The notes beneath the pieces were generated by a model, which was not told the origin of the DNA, did not search any database, and worked only from the letters and a program-made list of their open reading frames with translations. The position numbers and the translations under genes were made by a program. From the NCBI RefSeq assembly GCF_000300195.1, contig NZ_AMQH01000004.1, positions 124,001 through 188,000 on the forward strand: a DNA stretch of 64,000 bases, written 5' to 3'. Within the stretch, counting starts at the first letter, position 1. Every line of letters begins with the position of its first letter. Source of the DNA: Clostridium tunisiense TJ (lineage in GTDB: Bacteria > Bacillota > Clostridia > Clostridiales > Clostridiaceae). This document shows positions 1 to 9,024 of this stretch, piece by piece.

Positions 1-45
1 GACTTTACTGTTGTAACTTTAATTATTGTTAGTGGCAGGAAATAA
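1..45 (+). CDS. 3' end of an unidentified gene entering from the left
   Basis: Frame 1 is open from the window edge and ends at TAA (43-45), giving a 14-residue hydrophobic tail that ends in SGRK. A strong hairpin terminator follows 17 bp later, which supports a real gene end. Too little is present to name a family. Confidence 0.4.
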   Translation, partial: DFTVVTLIIVSGRK

Positions 46-62
46 ATAAATAAGTTAATTAA

Positions 63-123
63 CCCTAGATTTCTTTAAGGTTTCTATAAAATTAGAAAAC
101 CTAATAGAAATCTAGGGCTTTTT
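63..123 (+). terminator. Long hairpin terminator
   Basis: The arms CCCTAGATTTCT and AGAAATCTAGGG enclose an inner stem AGGTTT/AAACCT, and CTTTTT follows on the + strand. It closes the gene entering from the left and lies between two convergent genes. Confidence 0.8.
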
Positions 124-155
124 AGGAGGCAATAAGCTTTAGTTAAAGCTTGTTT

Positions 156-614
156 TTATGCCTTTGATTCAGTGATGCTGCGCTGAACCATAAGAAGCAT
201 ATCGTGAAATTTTTCAAATAACAAACCTGCAACGAACCACGCAGGGCCATAAGCTAGGGTGATTACGCCGTAAATTTGCAAAGGCTTAGTAGTATAATCC
301 CAAGGACAGACACCTATTGTAAACTTAAGTAGCATACCAGTAACAAATTCTGCTGCAAGAATTAATAGCATATATAACCCTCCTCTAATAACAAGTGGAA
401 GGTGCCTTATCCTGTTATGGACGGGTTCAAGAAAAACAGCAAGACCGTATATGGGGAACATCCATATGTAAGTATGTCCAGTGAGTTTCACATCACCACT
501 TAACATAGAAAATAACCCAGTCCATAAAACCTCTACACAAAAACCAGCAAGTCCGTAGATAATAAATCTTTTTCCCATATCTATAGTTTTTTCATATATA
601 CTAAAACTATGCAA
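156..614 (-). CDS. TMEM229/PF06541-type multipass membrane protein
   Basis: This is a small integral membrane protein with about four hydrophobic segments. Motifs such as FIIYGLAGFCVEVLWTG near the N terminus, YGLAVFLEP in the middle and CPWDY near residue 103 resemble the family labelled putative ABC-transporter type IV, which also contains eukaryotic TMEM229 proteins. The substrate and role of the family are not established. The longest frame begins with TTG at 614. An internal ATG at 578 (MGKRF) begins where the first membrane helix begins, and neither has a convincing ribosome binding site, so the start is uncertain. It stands alone, convergent with the gene to the left across the terminator at 63-123. 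Confidence 0.7.
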   Translation of the reverse strand: MHSFSIYEKTIDMGKRFIIYGLAGFCVEVLWTGLFSMLSGDVKLTGHTYIWMFPIYGLAVFLEPVHNRIRHLPLVIRGGLYMLLILAAEFVTGMLLKFTIGVCPWDYTTKPLQIYGVITLAYGPAWFVAGLLFEKFHDMLLMVQRSITESKA

Positions 615-1207
615 TTAATGTTAAATAGTACAAGTATCTGAGAAAATTACATAAACTTTACAAATCCACGTTACTTTTTTTATATTTATTGCGTCTAAGA
701 AGTGTAAAGAGCATTTGGAGAAAAAAATTACTGTAATCATTACAGAAAACTCACAGTAGTTGTTTTAATAAGATGCTATGGGCTTTAAATAGATCTACTT
801 AATGAGTATCTAATAGCCAAAAAGGAAGCTAAGAATGCAGTTTATAGGATTTTAAGGTGAAAATGAATAAAATTCATCACCCAAAAGCTTTAAGAACACC
901 AAGGTAGAACTAATGTACAAGTTGAATTTTAACTCTGGTTCCCTATAACATAAGTGAAGGTATAAATTGCCTCCTATATGTCCCAACAAAACAAATAGCA
1001 AAGGCTTTAAGATAAGAAAATGAAAATAGCCTTACACTTGGATAAACTAAACAACTTAGCTTCCTATCTATTTAACTTTTGAAGGATGTAATTTCCCTTA
1101 GAATTGAGATTATCTATTTTTAAGGACAAACAATTTTAAAAATAAATTTATATTTTTATTAAGTTATTTCATTTAGAATAACTAGATTATTTAGGACGGT
1201 GAGGAAT
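615..1207. other. Gene-free stretch upstream of the first sigma operon
   Basis: No convincing ORF was seen. The stretch contains a degenerate repeat (861-947) related, in inverted orientation, to one at 12.3 kb, and the leader of the sigma gene. No canonical ECF promoter stands out. Confidence 0.5.
861..947 (-). repeat. Dispersed repeat, copy 1 (inverted relative to the 12.3-kb copy)
   Basis: Read on the - strand, this runs from an ATAGGGAACC block through ACCTTGGT and GCTTTT to GATGAATTTTATTCAT. The same blocks occur in the same order at 12,303-12,397. Both copies sit a few hundred bp upstream of paralogous sigma/anti-sigma operons. The divergence is substantial, so these are old copies. 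Confidence 0.5.
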
Positions 1208-1774
1208 TTGTTTACTGATGACATATTAATAGATAAGGTATTGGCAGGAGATTGCCAGGCTTTTGAAGTACTTATTAAAAAGCATCAAGGAGTAATTTAT
1301 AATTATTTATATAAAATTACCTTAAATAAGGAAGATGCAGAGGATATGACTCAAGAGGTATTTATAAAAGCTTACAATAAATTATATACCTTTGAGAAAA
1401 AATCTAATTTCTCTACTTGGATATTTAAAATAGCTATAAATACTTTAAATGATAACTTTAAAAGGAAAAAACACTACGATTTAGATAAAGAAGAAGCAAT
1501 GATGAATATAAAGTGTAGCGAAAGAGATATTCCTGAAGAGGCATTAAGCTTAAAAGAGAAAAAGTTAGAGGTTTTAAAACTTCTAGACGAGCTAACCTTA
1601 GAACAAAAAAATGCAATAATACTAAAATACGTTAGAGGTTTTTCTTATAAGGAGATAGGTAAGATTCTGGGAGTTAATGAAGAATCTGCGAAAATGAAGG
1701 TTTACAGAGCAAGGAAAAAGCTTTGCAGTACAAAAAGCAATCATATTGAAGGGAGTGTTTTAAGTGAAGTGTAA
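1208..1774 (+). CDS. ECF-type RNA polymerase sigma factor (first of two paralogues)
   Basis: This sigma-70 family ECF factor directs RNA polymerase to a small regulon. Region 2 is visible as ...DAEDMTQEVFIKAY followed by FSTWIFKIAINTL. Region 4 is near the C terminus as the helix-turn-helix segment GFSYKEIGKILGV...AKMKVYRARKKL. Its length is usual for an ECF factor. The frame is open from a GTG at 1199, but alignment with its paralogue at 12,897 puts the start at TTG 1208, with GGTGA a few bases upstream. It overlaps the anti-sigma gene by 11 bp, so the two are probably translationally coupled. Target promoters cannot be read from the sequence. Confidence 0.93.
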   Translation: MFTDDILIDKVLAGDCQAFEVLIKKHQGVIYNYLYKITLNKEDAEDMTQEVFIKAYNKLYTFEKKSNFSTWIFKIAINTLNDNFKRKKHYDLDKEEAMMNIKCSERDIPEEALSLKEKKLEVLKLLDELTLEQKNAIILKYVRGFSYKEIGKILGVNEESAKMKVYRARKKLCSTKSNHIEGSVLSEV

Positions 1775-2582
1775 TACAGATATATTGTTTAAATTTATAG
1801 ATAACACCCTATCCGATGAGGAAGAATTAATATTTGAAGAACATATAAACCATTGTGAAACCTGCAGGGAAACTTACAACACTTTTAAGCTTTTAGAAGT
1901 CTTAGAGGAAGAAGATGATATAAGCATAGATGTTTCAAGTAAGGTAATGGAAAATATCGATAAAAACAAATATTCAAAGAAAAATTATTGGTATTTAAAT
2001 AAATTTTTAATAAATAAGAAAAACATATACAAATTTGCAGCAGTAGCAATGATAGCTATTATGTTTACTGCTGGAATATTAAATAATAAATATATAGGGT
2101 TATTTATGAAGGGGATTAACACTGCAAATACAACCAAACAGGGGAACCTTTCTCCAGCAGCAAATAGTAATAGTAAAGAGGCAGAATTAGGCGAACGTTT
2201 TATATTAAGTAAAGATATGGTTAAAGCAGCAAACATAAATCTAATATTATACGATTATAAGTTTACTGAAAGTCATAGGATAAATTCACAAGAGATAAAT
2301 AGAGAAATTGATAAAATAGAGGAAAGAACTATGTGGATAACGCTAAAGCCATATACACCTAACCTTGATTTAGATAGTCCTATATTCAAAATCAATATAG
2401 AATATGAAAAAGCAAAATACGAGTACTATGGTTATGAAACAAAGGGCTTCAAGGAAAAAACTATTATATTACAAAAGTACACTGGAAATATAAATAAAGA
2501 TAAGGAATTTTACTTATTAGAAGAAGAACATAACATTGTACAAGACTTAATGAACAAATTTGCTGCTAATGAGAAGAAGTAA
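1764..2582 (+). CDS. ZAS-domain transmembrane anti-sigma factor (partner of the 1.2-kb sigma)
   Basis: The N-terminal zinc-finger anti-sigma domain carries H27-x3-C31-x2-C34, the typical ZAS pattern that binds the cognate ECF sigma. A single membrane segment lies around residues 92-110 and separates the cytoplasmic domain from an extracytoplasmic part of about 160 residues. Translation starts with GTG at 1764, 6 nt after GGGAGTG, inside the sigma gene. The extracellular part differs from that of the paralogue at 13,456 (no LolA/RseB-like domain is obvious), so the two systems probably sense different signals. The subtilase and DUF1287 genes downstream could belong to the same stress response, but that is inference from position. 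Confidence 0.85.
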   Translation: MKCNTDILFKFIDNTLSDEEELIFEEHINHCETCRETYNTFKLLEVLEEEDDISIDVSSKVMENIDKNKYSKKNYWYLNKFLINKKNIYKFAAVAMIAIMFTAGILNNKYIGLFMKGINTANTTKQGNLSPAANSNSKEAELGERFILSKDMVKAANINLILYDYKFTESHRINSQEINREIDKIEERTMWITLKPYTPNLDLDSPIFKINIEYEKAKYEYYGYETKGFKEKTIILQKYTGNINKDKEFYLLEEEHNIVQDLMNKFAANEKK

Positions 2583-2848
2583 CTTAAAATATGATTTTTC
2601 ATAGTAGTAATTTGTGTGCAAAAGTATTTCTCGAGAAGTAAATTTTAGAAAACTATCTTAAACATTAAGAGGATGGGAAACACAACTAGATTTTACAACA
2701 AGAAATATTTCTATGCTCCAATGTAGCTAATTAATTCCTTTAATTATTGTTTTACGCTGATTGATCAGAATGAGCTTAGTTTATTTTTTATGGTTAACCA
2801 TTACATTCTTTATTAGAAATATCAAGTGCTGTAAGGGGATAGAGGTTT

Positions 2849-4078
2849 ATGAAAAAGTATGTATTGTTATCGATGGCTATAATTATTATATTGTTGGGTG
2901 GATATTTTTCAAGTAATAAGATTTCAAAGGATAAGGAAGTTTCAACCTACTTGAGCAAGACTTACGAGTTACCTGCTTTTGATGAGAACCTTCCAGATGA
3001 GATACATGTTAGGTTGAACCAAGTTGACTTAAAAGGGAAAGATCTATCAGAGTTAGATATAAATGATAGAAGCAAAGATCTATTTTATGCGTACTTTGAT
3101 ACTACAACTAAATGGCCCACTAAAGATAAAATGCCAAAGGATTATAATCCAAAAGAAATATTAAACTTGGGGAAAGACCCAGGACTTGATATTAAAAAGC
3201 TTCATAAGCAAGGGATTACTGGGAAAAATATAGGTATAGCAATATTAGATTCACCTTTAAAAAATAAGCATGAGGATTACCAGGATAGAATAAAACATTA
3301 CGAAGAGTTATATAATCCAAGGACCGATAATCTCATGCATGGACCAGCTGTAACATCAATCGCTGCAGGTAAGACTGTAGGGGTAGCACCTAAAGCTGAT
3401 ATATATTATTTTGCAATTAATAATACTTATCTAGATAAAGCGGGTGATTCACACATGGATTTTGAAAAAGTGGCAAATGCAATAGATAAAGTGATAAGTT
3501 TAAATAGTGGATTGGCAAGTAATAAAAAAATAAAAGTTATTTCTATGTCTATGGGATGCTCTCAAGAAGATAAAGGATATAAGGAGTTTATAGAAGCTGT
3601 AGACAGAGCTAGTAAAGAAGGCATATTTGTTATTTCTACATCATTATCTAGAACACATGGATTCAAGTTTTCGGGATTAGGAAGATTCCCAGCAGATAAC
3701 CCTAATGAAACCTCATCATATGTAGCAGGTAAGTTTTGGGAAGGATCAGTTTTTTCAAAAAATACTCCAGAGCAATTTTTAGAATGGGATACAGGATACG
3801 TACATTTCCCAATGGATTCTAGAACTGTTGCAGGACCAAACTACAATGATGAGTATGTTTTTCATAGATATGGTGCATTTAGTTGGGTAGTTCCATATAT
3901 CTCTGGATTATATGTACTAGCTTATGATGCAAATGATAAGATTACACCTGAGGTTTTTTGGAAAACTGTAATAGAAACAAGCAAGCCAATTGAAGTTGAG
4001 TACAAGTCACAAAAATATGAATTTAAACATGTTATAAGTCCAGTAGATTTGATAGAAAAAATAAAAACACTTAGCTGA
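2849..4078 (+). CDS. Membrane-anchored S8 (subtilisin-family) serine peptidase with variant serine motif
   Basis: An N-terminal hydrophobic anchor (about residues 4-20) is followed by a spacer of about 95 residues and a subtilase domain. The visible catalytic residues are Asp134 in IAILDSP, His164 in NLMHGPAVTSIAAG and Ser345 in GAFSWVVPYISG. The usual serine motif is GTSMAxP, so Thr is replaced by Phe and Met-Ala by Trp-Val, although the proline two residues further on is kept. It should act outside the membrane. It follows the anti-sigma gene by 266 bp, in the same direction, with its own ribosome binding site (GGGGATAGAGG). The substrate is unknown. Confidence 0.85.
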   Translation: MKKYVLLSMAIIIILLGGYFSSNKISKDKEVSTYLSKTYELPAFDENLPDEIHVRLNQVDLKGKDLSELDINDRSKDLFYAYFDTTTKWPTKDKMPKDYNPKEILNLGKDPGLDIKKLHKQGITGKNIGIAILDSPLKNKHEDYQDRIKHYEELYNPRTDNLMHGPAVTSIAAGKTVGVAPKADIYYFAINNTYLDKAGDSHMDFEKVANAIDKVISLNSGLASNKKIKVISMSMGCSQEDKGYKEFIEAVDRASKEGIFVISTSLSRTHGFKFSGLGRFPADNPNETSSYVAGKFWEGSVFSKNTPEQFLEWDTGYVHFPMDSRTVAGPNYNDEYVFHRYGAFSWVVPYISGLYVLAYDANDKITPEVFWKTVIETSKPIEVEYKSQKYEFKHVISPVDLIEKIKTLS

Positions 4079-4385
4079 CAAAAAATCATACTGTCTATAT
4101 TAGTACTTTTTTATCAATAATAGTATTTAAAATATAGCAGGAAATCAAAGCTTATTCTATAGGCAAATCTATAAAAGGTTTGCTTGTAGAATATTTTATT
4201 ATATTAAGAACTTAACCTTTAACTCATAAAAGCTCTATAATCCTTAATGTATTAACTTTAGGTTTTATTTAAAAGCTTTAGATTGCTACACTAGCTTAAA
4301 AAGCATGGGAATATACGAATTTGTTCCATGAACTTATCATAATATATAGACAAGCATATAAACTATAAATATAAGGGGGAGTACT

Positions 4386-5162
4386 ATGAGAAGATATAAT
4401 GGTAAATATTATGTTAAAAGAGGTAGCAGAGATAGTGCTATAAAGAGAGTACTTAAAAGAATTGGAATTCTATTTTTCATTGCAATATTTATTTTCACTT
4501 CTGTTTTTATATTAGTTAGGCCTTTTAGAAATTTTATCATTGGCAGGACAGGAAATACCATTTGGTGGCTTGAAAATCAACTTCATATTGGTAAAAAAGT
4601 TGAAGTTACTGAGGAGTATTCAAAGGAAGATAAAAATAAAAATGGAGTGCCAGATCCCTTGGATATTGTCCAGGCTGCAAGAAAGGAAGCCCAAAATAAA
4701 ACTAAGTACAAAGACGCCTATTATGTAGGAGGATACCCACCAGAAGGAGAAGGGGTATGTACTGATGTCATATGGAGAGGTTTTGAAGGCATTAATGTGA
4801 ACCTAAAGAAACTAATAGATGAAGATATCAAGAAGAATAAGGATAAGTACTGGCGAATAGAAGGTAAGGAAGATCCTAATATAGATTTCAGAAGAGTACC
4901 AAATCAATTGGTATTTTTTCAGGAACATGCCCTTTCTTTAACTACAGAAATGAAACCTAATGATCCAGAAAACCTTAAACAGTGGCAACCAGGGGATATT
5001 ATTGTTATGTTAAAACCCTATGAGCATGTTGCTATTGTTTCAGACAGGAGAAATAGCAAGGGAGTACCCTATATAATTCATAACACAACACCTAATGCTG
5101 CAGAGTGTCCCTATATTTATCAAGGGGTAGAGATTGTTGGCCATTTTAGATGGAAATACTAA
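4386..5162 (+). CDS. DUF1287 domain protein, N-terminally membrane anchored
   Basis: One membrane segment (about residues 28-45) precedes a DUF1287 domain, a family related in fold to NlpC/P60 cysteine peptidases. The visible candidate catalytic residues are Cys125 in GEGVCTDVIWRGF, His214 in YEHVAIVSD and the His232-Asn233 pair. The expected location is the outer face of the membrane, and cell-wall amide hydrolysis is the usual guess for the family, though it is not proven. It has a clean AAGGGGGAG ribosome binding site. The 300-bp gap before it holds only a weak hairpin near 4152-4195. Confidence 0.8.
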   Translation: MRRYNGKYYVKRGSRDSAIKRVLKRIGILFFIAIFIFTSVFILVRPFRNFIIGRTGNTIWWLENQLHIGKKVEVTEEYSKEDKNKNGVPDPLDIVQAARKEAQNKTKYKDAYYVGGYPPEGEGVCTDVIWRGFEGINVNLKKLIDEDIKKNKDKYWRIEGKEDPNIDFRRVPNQLVFFQEHALSLTTEMKPNDPENLKQWQPGDIIVMLKPYEHVAIVSDRRNSKGVPYIIHNTTPNAAECPYIYQGVEIVGHFRWKY

Positions 5163-5199
5163 GATATGAAATACATTAAGCTTTGATTATTTTGCATAA

Positions 5200-5240
5200 A
5201 AGATGGCATAACTCAATACATGAAGTATGCCATCTTAATT
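5200..5240. terminator. Bidirectional hairpin between convergent genes
   Basis: The arms AGATGGCATA and TATGCCATCT lie between the DUF1287 gene (+) and the small secreted protein gene (-). Confidence 0.65.
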
Positions 5241-5255
5241 TATAAAGCTATATTT

Positions 5256-5495
5256 TTATTCGTATACAACTTGCTCAACTTTTAAATGCAGAGTTGATGA
5301 GTCAGCAGGTGCAAATTCACTTCTTTTATACATATCCTCATCTGCCATTTGAACTATTTTAAAATAAGATACATTAGGAGCAGGTCCTTCATAAATAGCA
5401 CCTATCGGTTTTGAGTATACTTGTCTTTTTGGTACACATAGAAATATACCTAATACTAATGTGAAAATACTTAAGACGGTAACTAAATTTTTCAT
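5256..5495 (-). CDS. Small secreted protein, truncated paralogue of the gene at 6196
   Basis: The protein is 79 residues with an N-terminal signal-like hydrophobic segment (about 5-22). The mature part contains PNVSYFKIV and a later S-TL-LKV pattern shared with the 199-residue protein encoded at 6196-6795. It stops where the larger paralogue continues for more than 100 residues, so it is either a truncated duplicate or a minimal version. The function is unknown. Confidence 0.6.
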   Translation of the reverse strand: MKNLVTVLSIFTLVLGIFLCVPKRQVYSKPIGAIYEGPAPNVSYFKIVQMADEDMYKRSEFAPADSSTLHLKVEQVVYE

Positions 5496-5550
5496 TGTTC
5501 AAAAGTTACATTTTTGCTCTATAAATACTTAAAACATACTAAATAAATAG

Positions 5551-5585
5551 AAGATAGAGTCACTTAAATAACTCTATCTTTTTAT
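5551..5585. terminator. Hairpin between two - strand genes
   Basis: The arms AAGATAGAGT and ACTCTATCTT form a stem with T-rich flanks. On the - strand it lies directly downstream of the gene at 5588-6121. Confidence 0.6.
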
Positions 5586-5587
5586 TA

Positions 5588-6121
5588 CTATATATTTTTT
5601 TTTAATTCTAATTCAAAGCTATCAGCTACATCTTTCATTCCTTCATATATTTTCTTGTCTACAGCAGAAATATTATATTTTTCTATGTATCTTTTCATAT
5701 CTTGCATAAAACTCAAATATCCATTTAAATCATTAGGTATACTTTTGTTATAGCATTCATTTCTACTTAAACCATATTTATCACCATTCGTAAATATATC
5801 ATAAGCCATACTAAAGCTTAATATATTATCTTTTTGTTCTGGTGTTGCTTTTTCTAACTTTTCTCTCCACGCTTTACGCACTATTCCAGGTGCTGTTGGT
5901 GGAGGAAAGCATTGTAAATTTTCTTTAAACCATTGAAAATCATGATTATTGATAGGAGCAAGACTATTTTTATATAGTTCATATAATTTCTTATCTTCTT
6001 CCTCACTTATCTTTTTATCATCAATATCTAGAGTGAAATTTTCTTTATACCCACTTTTATTACGCGAGGTTATTTGCTGTTGAAAGTTGATTTGCTGAAC
6101 TTGATTAATAGTAAAATCCAC
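5588..6121 (-). CDS. Hypothetical soluble protein
   Basis: I do not recognise this family. The frame is open from 6142, but an AAAGGAGGGG ribosome binding site 5 nt upstream of GTG at 6121 fixes the start there, giving 177 residues. The product is charged and mostly helical, with a Gln-rich N terminus and no signal peptide or membrane segment. It lies between two paralogous secreted-protein genes on the same strand, so the three may be co-expressed. Confidence 0.65.
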   Translation of the reverse strand: MDFTINQVQQINFQQQITSRNKSGYKENFTLDIDDKKISEEEDKKLYELYKNSLAPINNHDFQWFKENLQCFPPPTAPGIVRKAWREKLEKATPEQKDNILSFSMAYDIFTNGDKYGLSRNECYNKSIPNDLNGYLSFMQDMKRYIEKYNISAVDKKIYEGMKDVADSFELELKKNI

Positions 6122-6195
6122 TATATCCCCTCCTTTATCCACATATAATAAAATTCGTTATTTTCAAACCAAGATTTAGAACTATATGAAATATT

Positions 6196-6795
6196 TTATT
6201 TAGAATTTTTTGAGGCAATAACTATATCAAATATATCAATTATTCCATCTTTATTTAAATCGCATCTTTCATCATAATTAGGTTCGCCTTTCTTAGCATT
6301 ATAATGTTTTGAAATTTCATCAACAGTTGGCATTGTGTTAGTATTATTTTTTTTATGTACAATGAGGGTATCTCTTATAACATTACCCATACCCATTGGT
6401 ATACATCCAACCTCAATTTTTTGAGTGTCTTTGATTAAATTATCAATTTTATAAATACGCTCCCAACCAACTATAACACCACCATTTATTATTGCCTGAC
6501 TCTTAACTTCTATTTTACGTTCATCAAGATTTACACCATCAACATTTATAAATCTATTTCCATATCCCATTTGCACGACTTTTAGGTATAGTGTTGGTGA
6601 GTCTATTGTAATTTCTGAAGTTCCAACATTTTGGAATTGACTATTTTTAAACATTTCTTCATTAGCAACTCCTACTATTTTAAAATAGGATACATTAGGA
6701 GCAGCTGGTGCTGCATTTGCATTTGTTGTAGGCATGGATAAAAGTATGCCTAATGTAAGTATTAACAAACTAAGTAATTTTACTAAATGTTTCAT
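6196..6795 (-). CDS. Secreted protein with C-terminal dockerin-like calcium-binding segment
   Basis: A signal peptide with cleavage expected after NANAA precedes a domain of about 110 residues starting with PNVSYFKIV. The C terminus carries a dockerin/EF-hand-like loop, DLNKDGIIDIFDIV, preceded by a degenerate half-repeat containing YDERC. Dockerin pairs normally have two such loops and only one is convincing here, so cohesin binding is uncertain. The N-terminal domain is shared with the short gene at 5256. It could be a cell-surface or carbohydrate-associated protein, but the mature domain is unrecognised. Confidence 0.7.
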   Translation of the reverse strand: MKHLVKLLSLLILTLGILLSMPTTNANAAPAAPNVSYFKIVGVANEEMFKNSQFQNVGTSEITIDSPTLYLKVVQMGYGNRFINVDGVNLDERKIEVKSQAIINGGVIVGWERIYKIDNLIKDTQKIEVGCIPMGMGNVIRDTLIVHKKNNTNTMPTVDEISKHYNAKKGEPNYDERCDLNKDGIIDIFDIVIASKNSK

Positions 6796-7086
6796 AATTA
6801 TAACATCCTTTCTACAATTAGTAAGTTGCTAAAATTATACAAATGATTTAAAAAATGGACAAGTACCAGAATATCCTATTATTATACATTGTATAGCAAT
6901 AAATCGTTATTAATTATAAATACTCCTATTATCTCTAAAATTTAAGAAACAAATAAAATTCCTAATTATGTTGGAATATTAGAAGACTTTTTCTAAATTT
7001 GTTAAAAGAATTTGTTATTTTCTATCTTCATATAATCTTAAAATCCTTTGGTTTTAAAGGGTTATAATAATTTAACTAAAAATAAA

Positions 7087-7123
7087 GTTTTCAACTTATT
7101 AACAGGGTTAATAAGTTGAAAAC
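7087..7123. repeat. Perfect 17-bp inverted repeat, 3-nt loop
   Basis: The arms GTTTTCAACTTATTAAC and GTTAATAAGTTGAAAAC pair without mismatch around AGG. No T-run follows on either side, so it is not a standard terminator. Confidence 0.75.
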
Positions 7124-7441
7124 AATATGTTAATTGTTATTAATATAATTGTAACAAAAGAATTAAATAATTTTATATATCAGTGTAGAACTATTAAATT
7201 ATCTTTAGATACAGAAGGAGTTGCAATTAAATTGAACATATGTGAAACTAGAGTTTCAAAATTGTTTACTAAATTTTTAGAAATTGCGGAACTCTAGGAA
7301 GTTATTATAGTCGGTTCAAAGTGAAAGAGTTAATTCGTTATAACTGGTGATGACTTAGCTATTGACTTTGTTAAAAGTAGCTCTTATGAAAAAGCTAAGC
7401 CTAATCTCAGTTATCTCATGGTTATAAATAAAGATATGTTG

Positions 7442-7477
7442 ATATATTGTTATATTTAAATATTTATAACAATATAT
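7442..7477. repeat. Perfect 13-bp inverted repeat, 10-nt loop
   Basis: The arms ATATATTGTTATA and TATAACAATATAT flank TTTAAATATT. It is AT-only apart from one G/C pair. It could be a weak terminator or a protein-binding site. Confidence 0.6.
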
Positions 7478-7723
7478 AGTGTCTATGCTGGTTTTAGGGC
7501 TTTGTACCTTTTTTACTAGTTAAAAATACTCTAAAAAACAGTGATAATTTTTTAAATAGCATCTAATTATATAATTTTAGAGGCAATCTTTTAGAGTAGT
7601 TAATTGATAATTAGGATTCAAACCTATAAAATAGTGATATAAGACATCTTCAAAATATAAGTAAGTCAATAATATTTTCCTTAAACATTAATAATTTTAC
7701 TGAGATTAAGGGGGCAATTTGGA

Positions 7724-8254
7724 ATGAAAATTAGCTATGATCTAACAAAAGAAGATTATATGGAGTTTAATATGCACCATATTTTTAAAACAAAATCTAT
7801 AAGAACAACTTTATTTATTGAAAGGTTTGTGATTTCAATAATGTTTTTATTGGTTCCATTTTTAATGAAGCCTAAAGGGAACATACCTTTTGCTATTTTC
7901 TTTATGCCTTTTGCAATAATATATGTGGGTTGGCTTGTGTTTTTCCCAAAATATTTTAAAGGTAGCATCAAGAGAAGATTAGAAAGAATGTTAAATAAAG
8001 AAGAAAATAAAAGCTTATTTGGTCCACAGCAACTATCCATTACTGATGTGGGGATTTTTGAATTTGATAATCTAGAAAAAAGTAAGGTAACTATGAAGGA
8101 TGTAGAAAGAGTAGAGGTAACGGAAAATTATACTTATATTTATATTAGTGATATGAATGCCTATATTATTCCTCATAGAGCCTTTGAAACTCTTAGTGAA
8201 AAAAATGAACTTATAGATTTATTAAAGAAGCATTGCAAAGTTTGTGTAGAATGA
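7724..8254 (+). CDS. YcxB-like membrane protein
   Basis: The protein opens with YDLTKEDYMEFN, typical of the YcxB-like family. Two adjacent hydrophobic helices follow (about residues 36-72), then a cytoplasmic C-terminal domain with an IYISDMNAYIIPHRAF block. The family has no established function. A second member, divergent in sequence but with the same layout, lies at 43,230. The ribosome binding site is AAGGGGGC. It appears to be a single-gene unit. Confidence 0.75.
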   Translation: MKISYDLTKEDYMEFNMHHIFKTKSIRTTLFIERFVISIMFLLVPFLMKPKGNIPFAIFFMPFAIIYVGWLVFFPKYFKGSIKRRLERMLNKEENKSLFGPQQLSITDVGIFEFDNLEKSKVTMKDVERVEVTENYTYIYISDMNAYIIPHRAFETLSEKNELIDLLKKHCKVCVE

Positions 8255-8507
8255 GCCATGTACTAAAGTACTTTGGTAAGGTATGTTAATTAATAAAGTA
8301 ATCCTATTAAAAGAATAATAAGAAAAATAATGAAGGACTTCTATTAAAAATTAGAGAAGTTTTTTAATATATTAGTAAAAAGTCATATAGGTGAAAAAGT
8401 GAAGAATTAGTGAGAAAGATAATAATTTGAGAATAAACATGTTATATAGAAACATTAATGAGGGTAAATCGTATAATGTAGTATAAATAAGTATTGTGGA
8501 GGGTATT

Positions 8508-8891
8508 ATGTTAAGTCATAATTTAGCTCTTTATATATTTACCCTTATGCTATTTTTCCTTTTTCTAATAGCTTCAATAGGATTTCTTACCATGATGTTC
8601 AATAACGGCACTGTGTTGACCTATAATAGCTCTAAGCCTGTGCTAACAGTGGAAGGGAGAATAATTAGTAAACGATTTAAAACTTTCCAAGATACTCAAA
8701 ATTTTGGAGATATGATTCCAAGTTACAATTATTTAACTATGTATTATTTAACTTTTGAATTAGGAGATAAGGAACAATTGGAATTCTGTGTTACAGCAAT
8801 GGAGTATGAGGAATTCAATGAAGGGGATACAGGAAAACTTAGTTATCAAGGTAATAAATATTTAGGTTTTGAAAGATCTATGGAAGAGTAA
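8508..8891 (+). CDS. DUF2500-like membrane protein
   Basis: One N-terminal membrane helix precedes a small beta-rich domain with the pattern VEGRIISKR...YYLTFELGDKEQLEF...GDTGKLSYQG...FLGFER-type ending, matching DUF2500. The frame opens at a GTG (8496), but the GGAGGG inside that codon run serves ATG 8508, giving 127 residues. The function is unknown. Confidence 0.7.
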   Translation: MLSHNLALYIFTLMLFFLFLIASIGFLTMMFNNGTVLTYNSSKPVLTVEGRIISKRFKTFQDTQNFGDMIPSYNYLTMYYLTFELGDKEQLEFCVTAMEYEEFNEGDTGKLSYQGNKYLGFERSMEE

Positions 8892-8930
8892 CAAAATTAA
8901 TTTCTTTAAAGAATCAAAATTATAAAATAA

Positions 8931-8977
8931 AAAATGGTGCTACGTCAAAATAGAATTTTGACACAGTACCATTTTTA
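8931..8977. terminator. Bidirectional terminator
   Basis: The stem AAAATGGTGCTACGTCAAAAT/ATTTTGAC..GTACCATTTTT lies between the convergent DUF2500 and mscL genes, with A- and T-runs on the two sides. Confidence 0.85.
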
Positions 8978-9024
8978 TTTTAGCTTATTGATTTTTTGAA
9001 CTAATCTAAATCCTTGATTTTCAA

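Larger units (their letters stand above)
6796..7723. other. 928-bp gene-poor stretch with decayed coding traces and two perfect inverted repeats
   Basis: The region is very AT-rich. Short open stretches around 7195-7300 and 7345-7460 read like worn-out coding sequence (for example GDDLAIDFVKSS) but are broken by stops and belong to no recognisable family. Two perfect inverted repeats (7087-7123 and 7442-7477) are listed separately. Confidence 0.45.
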
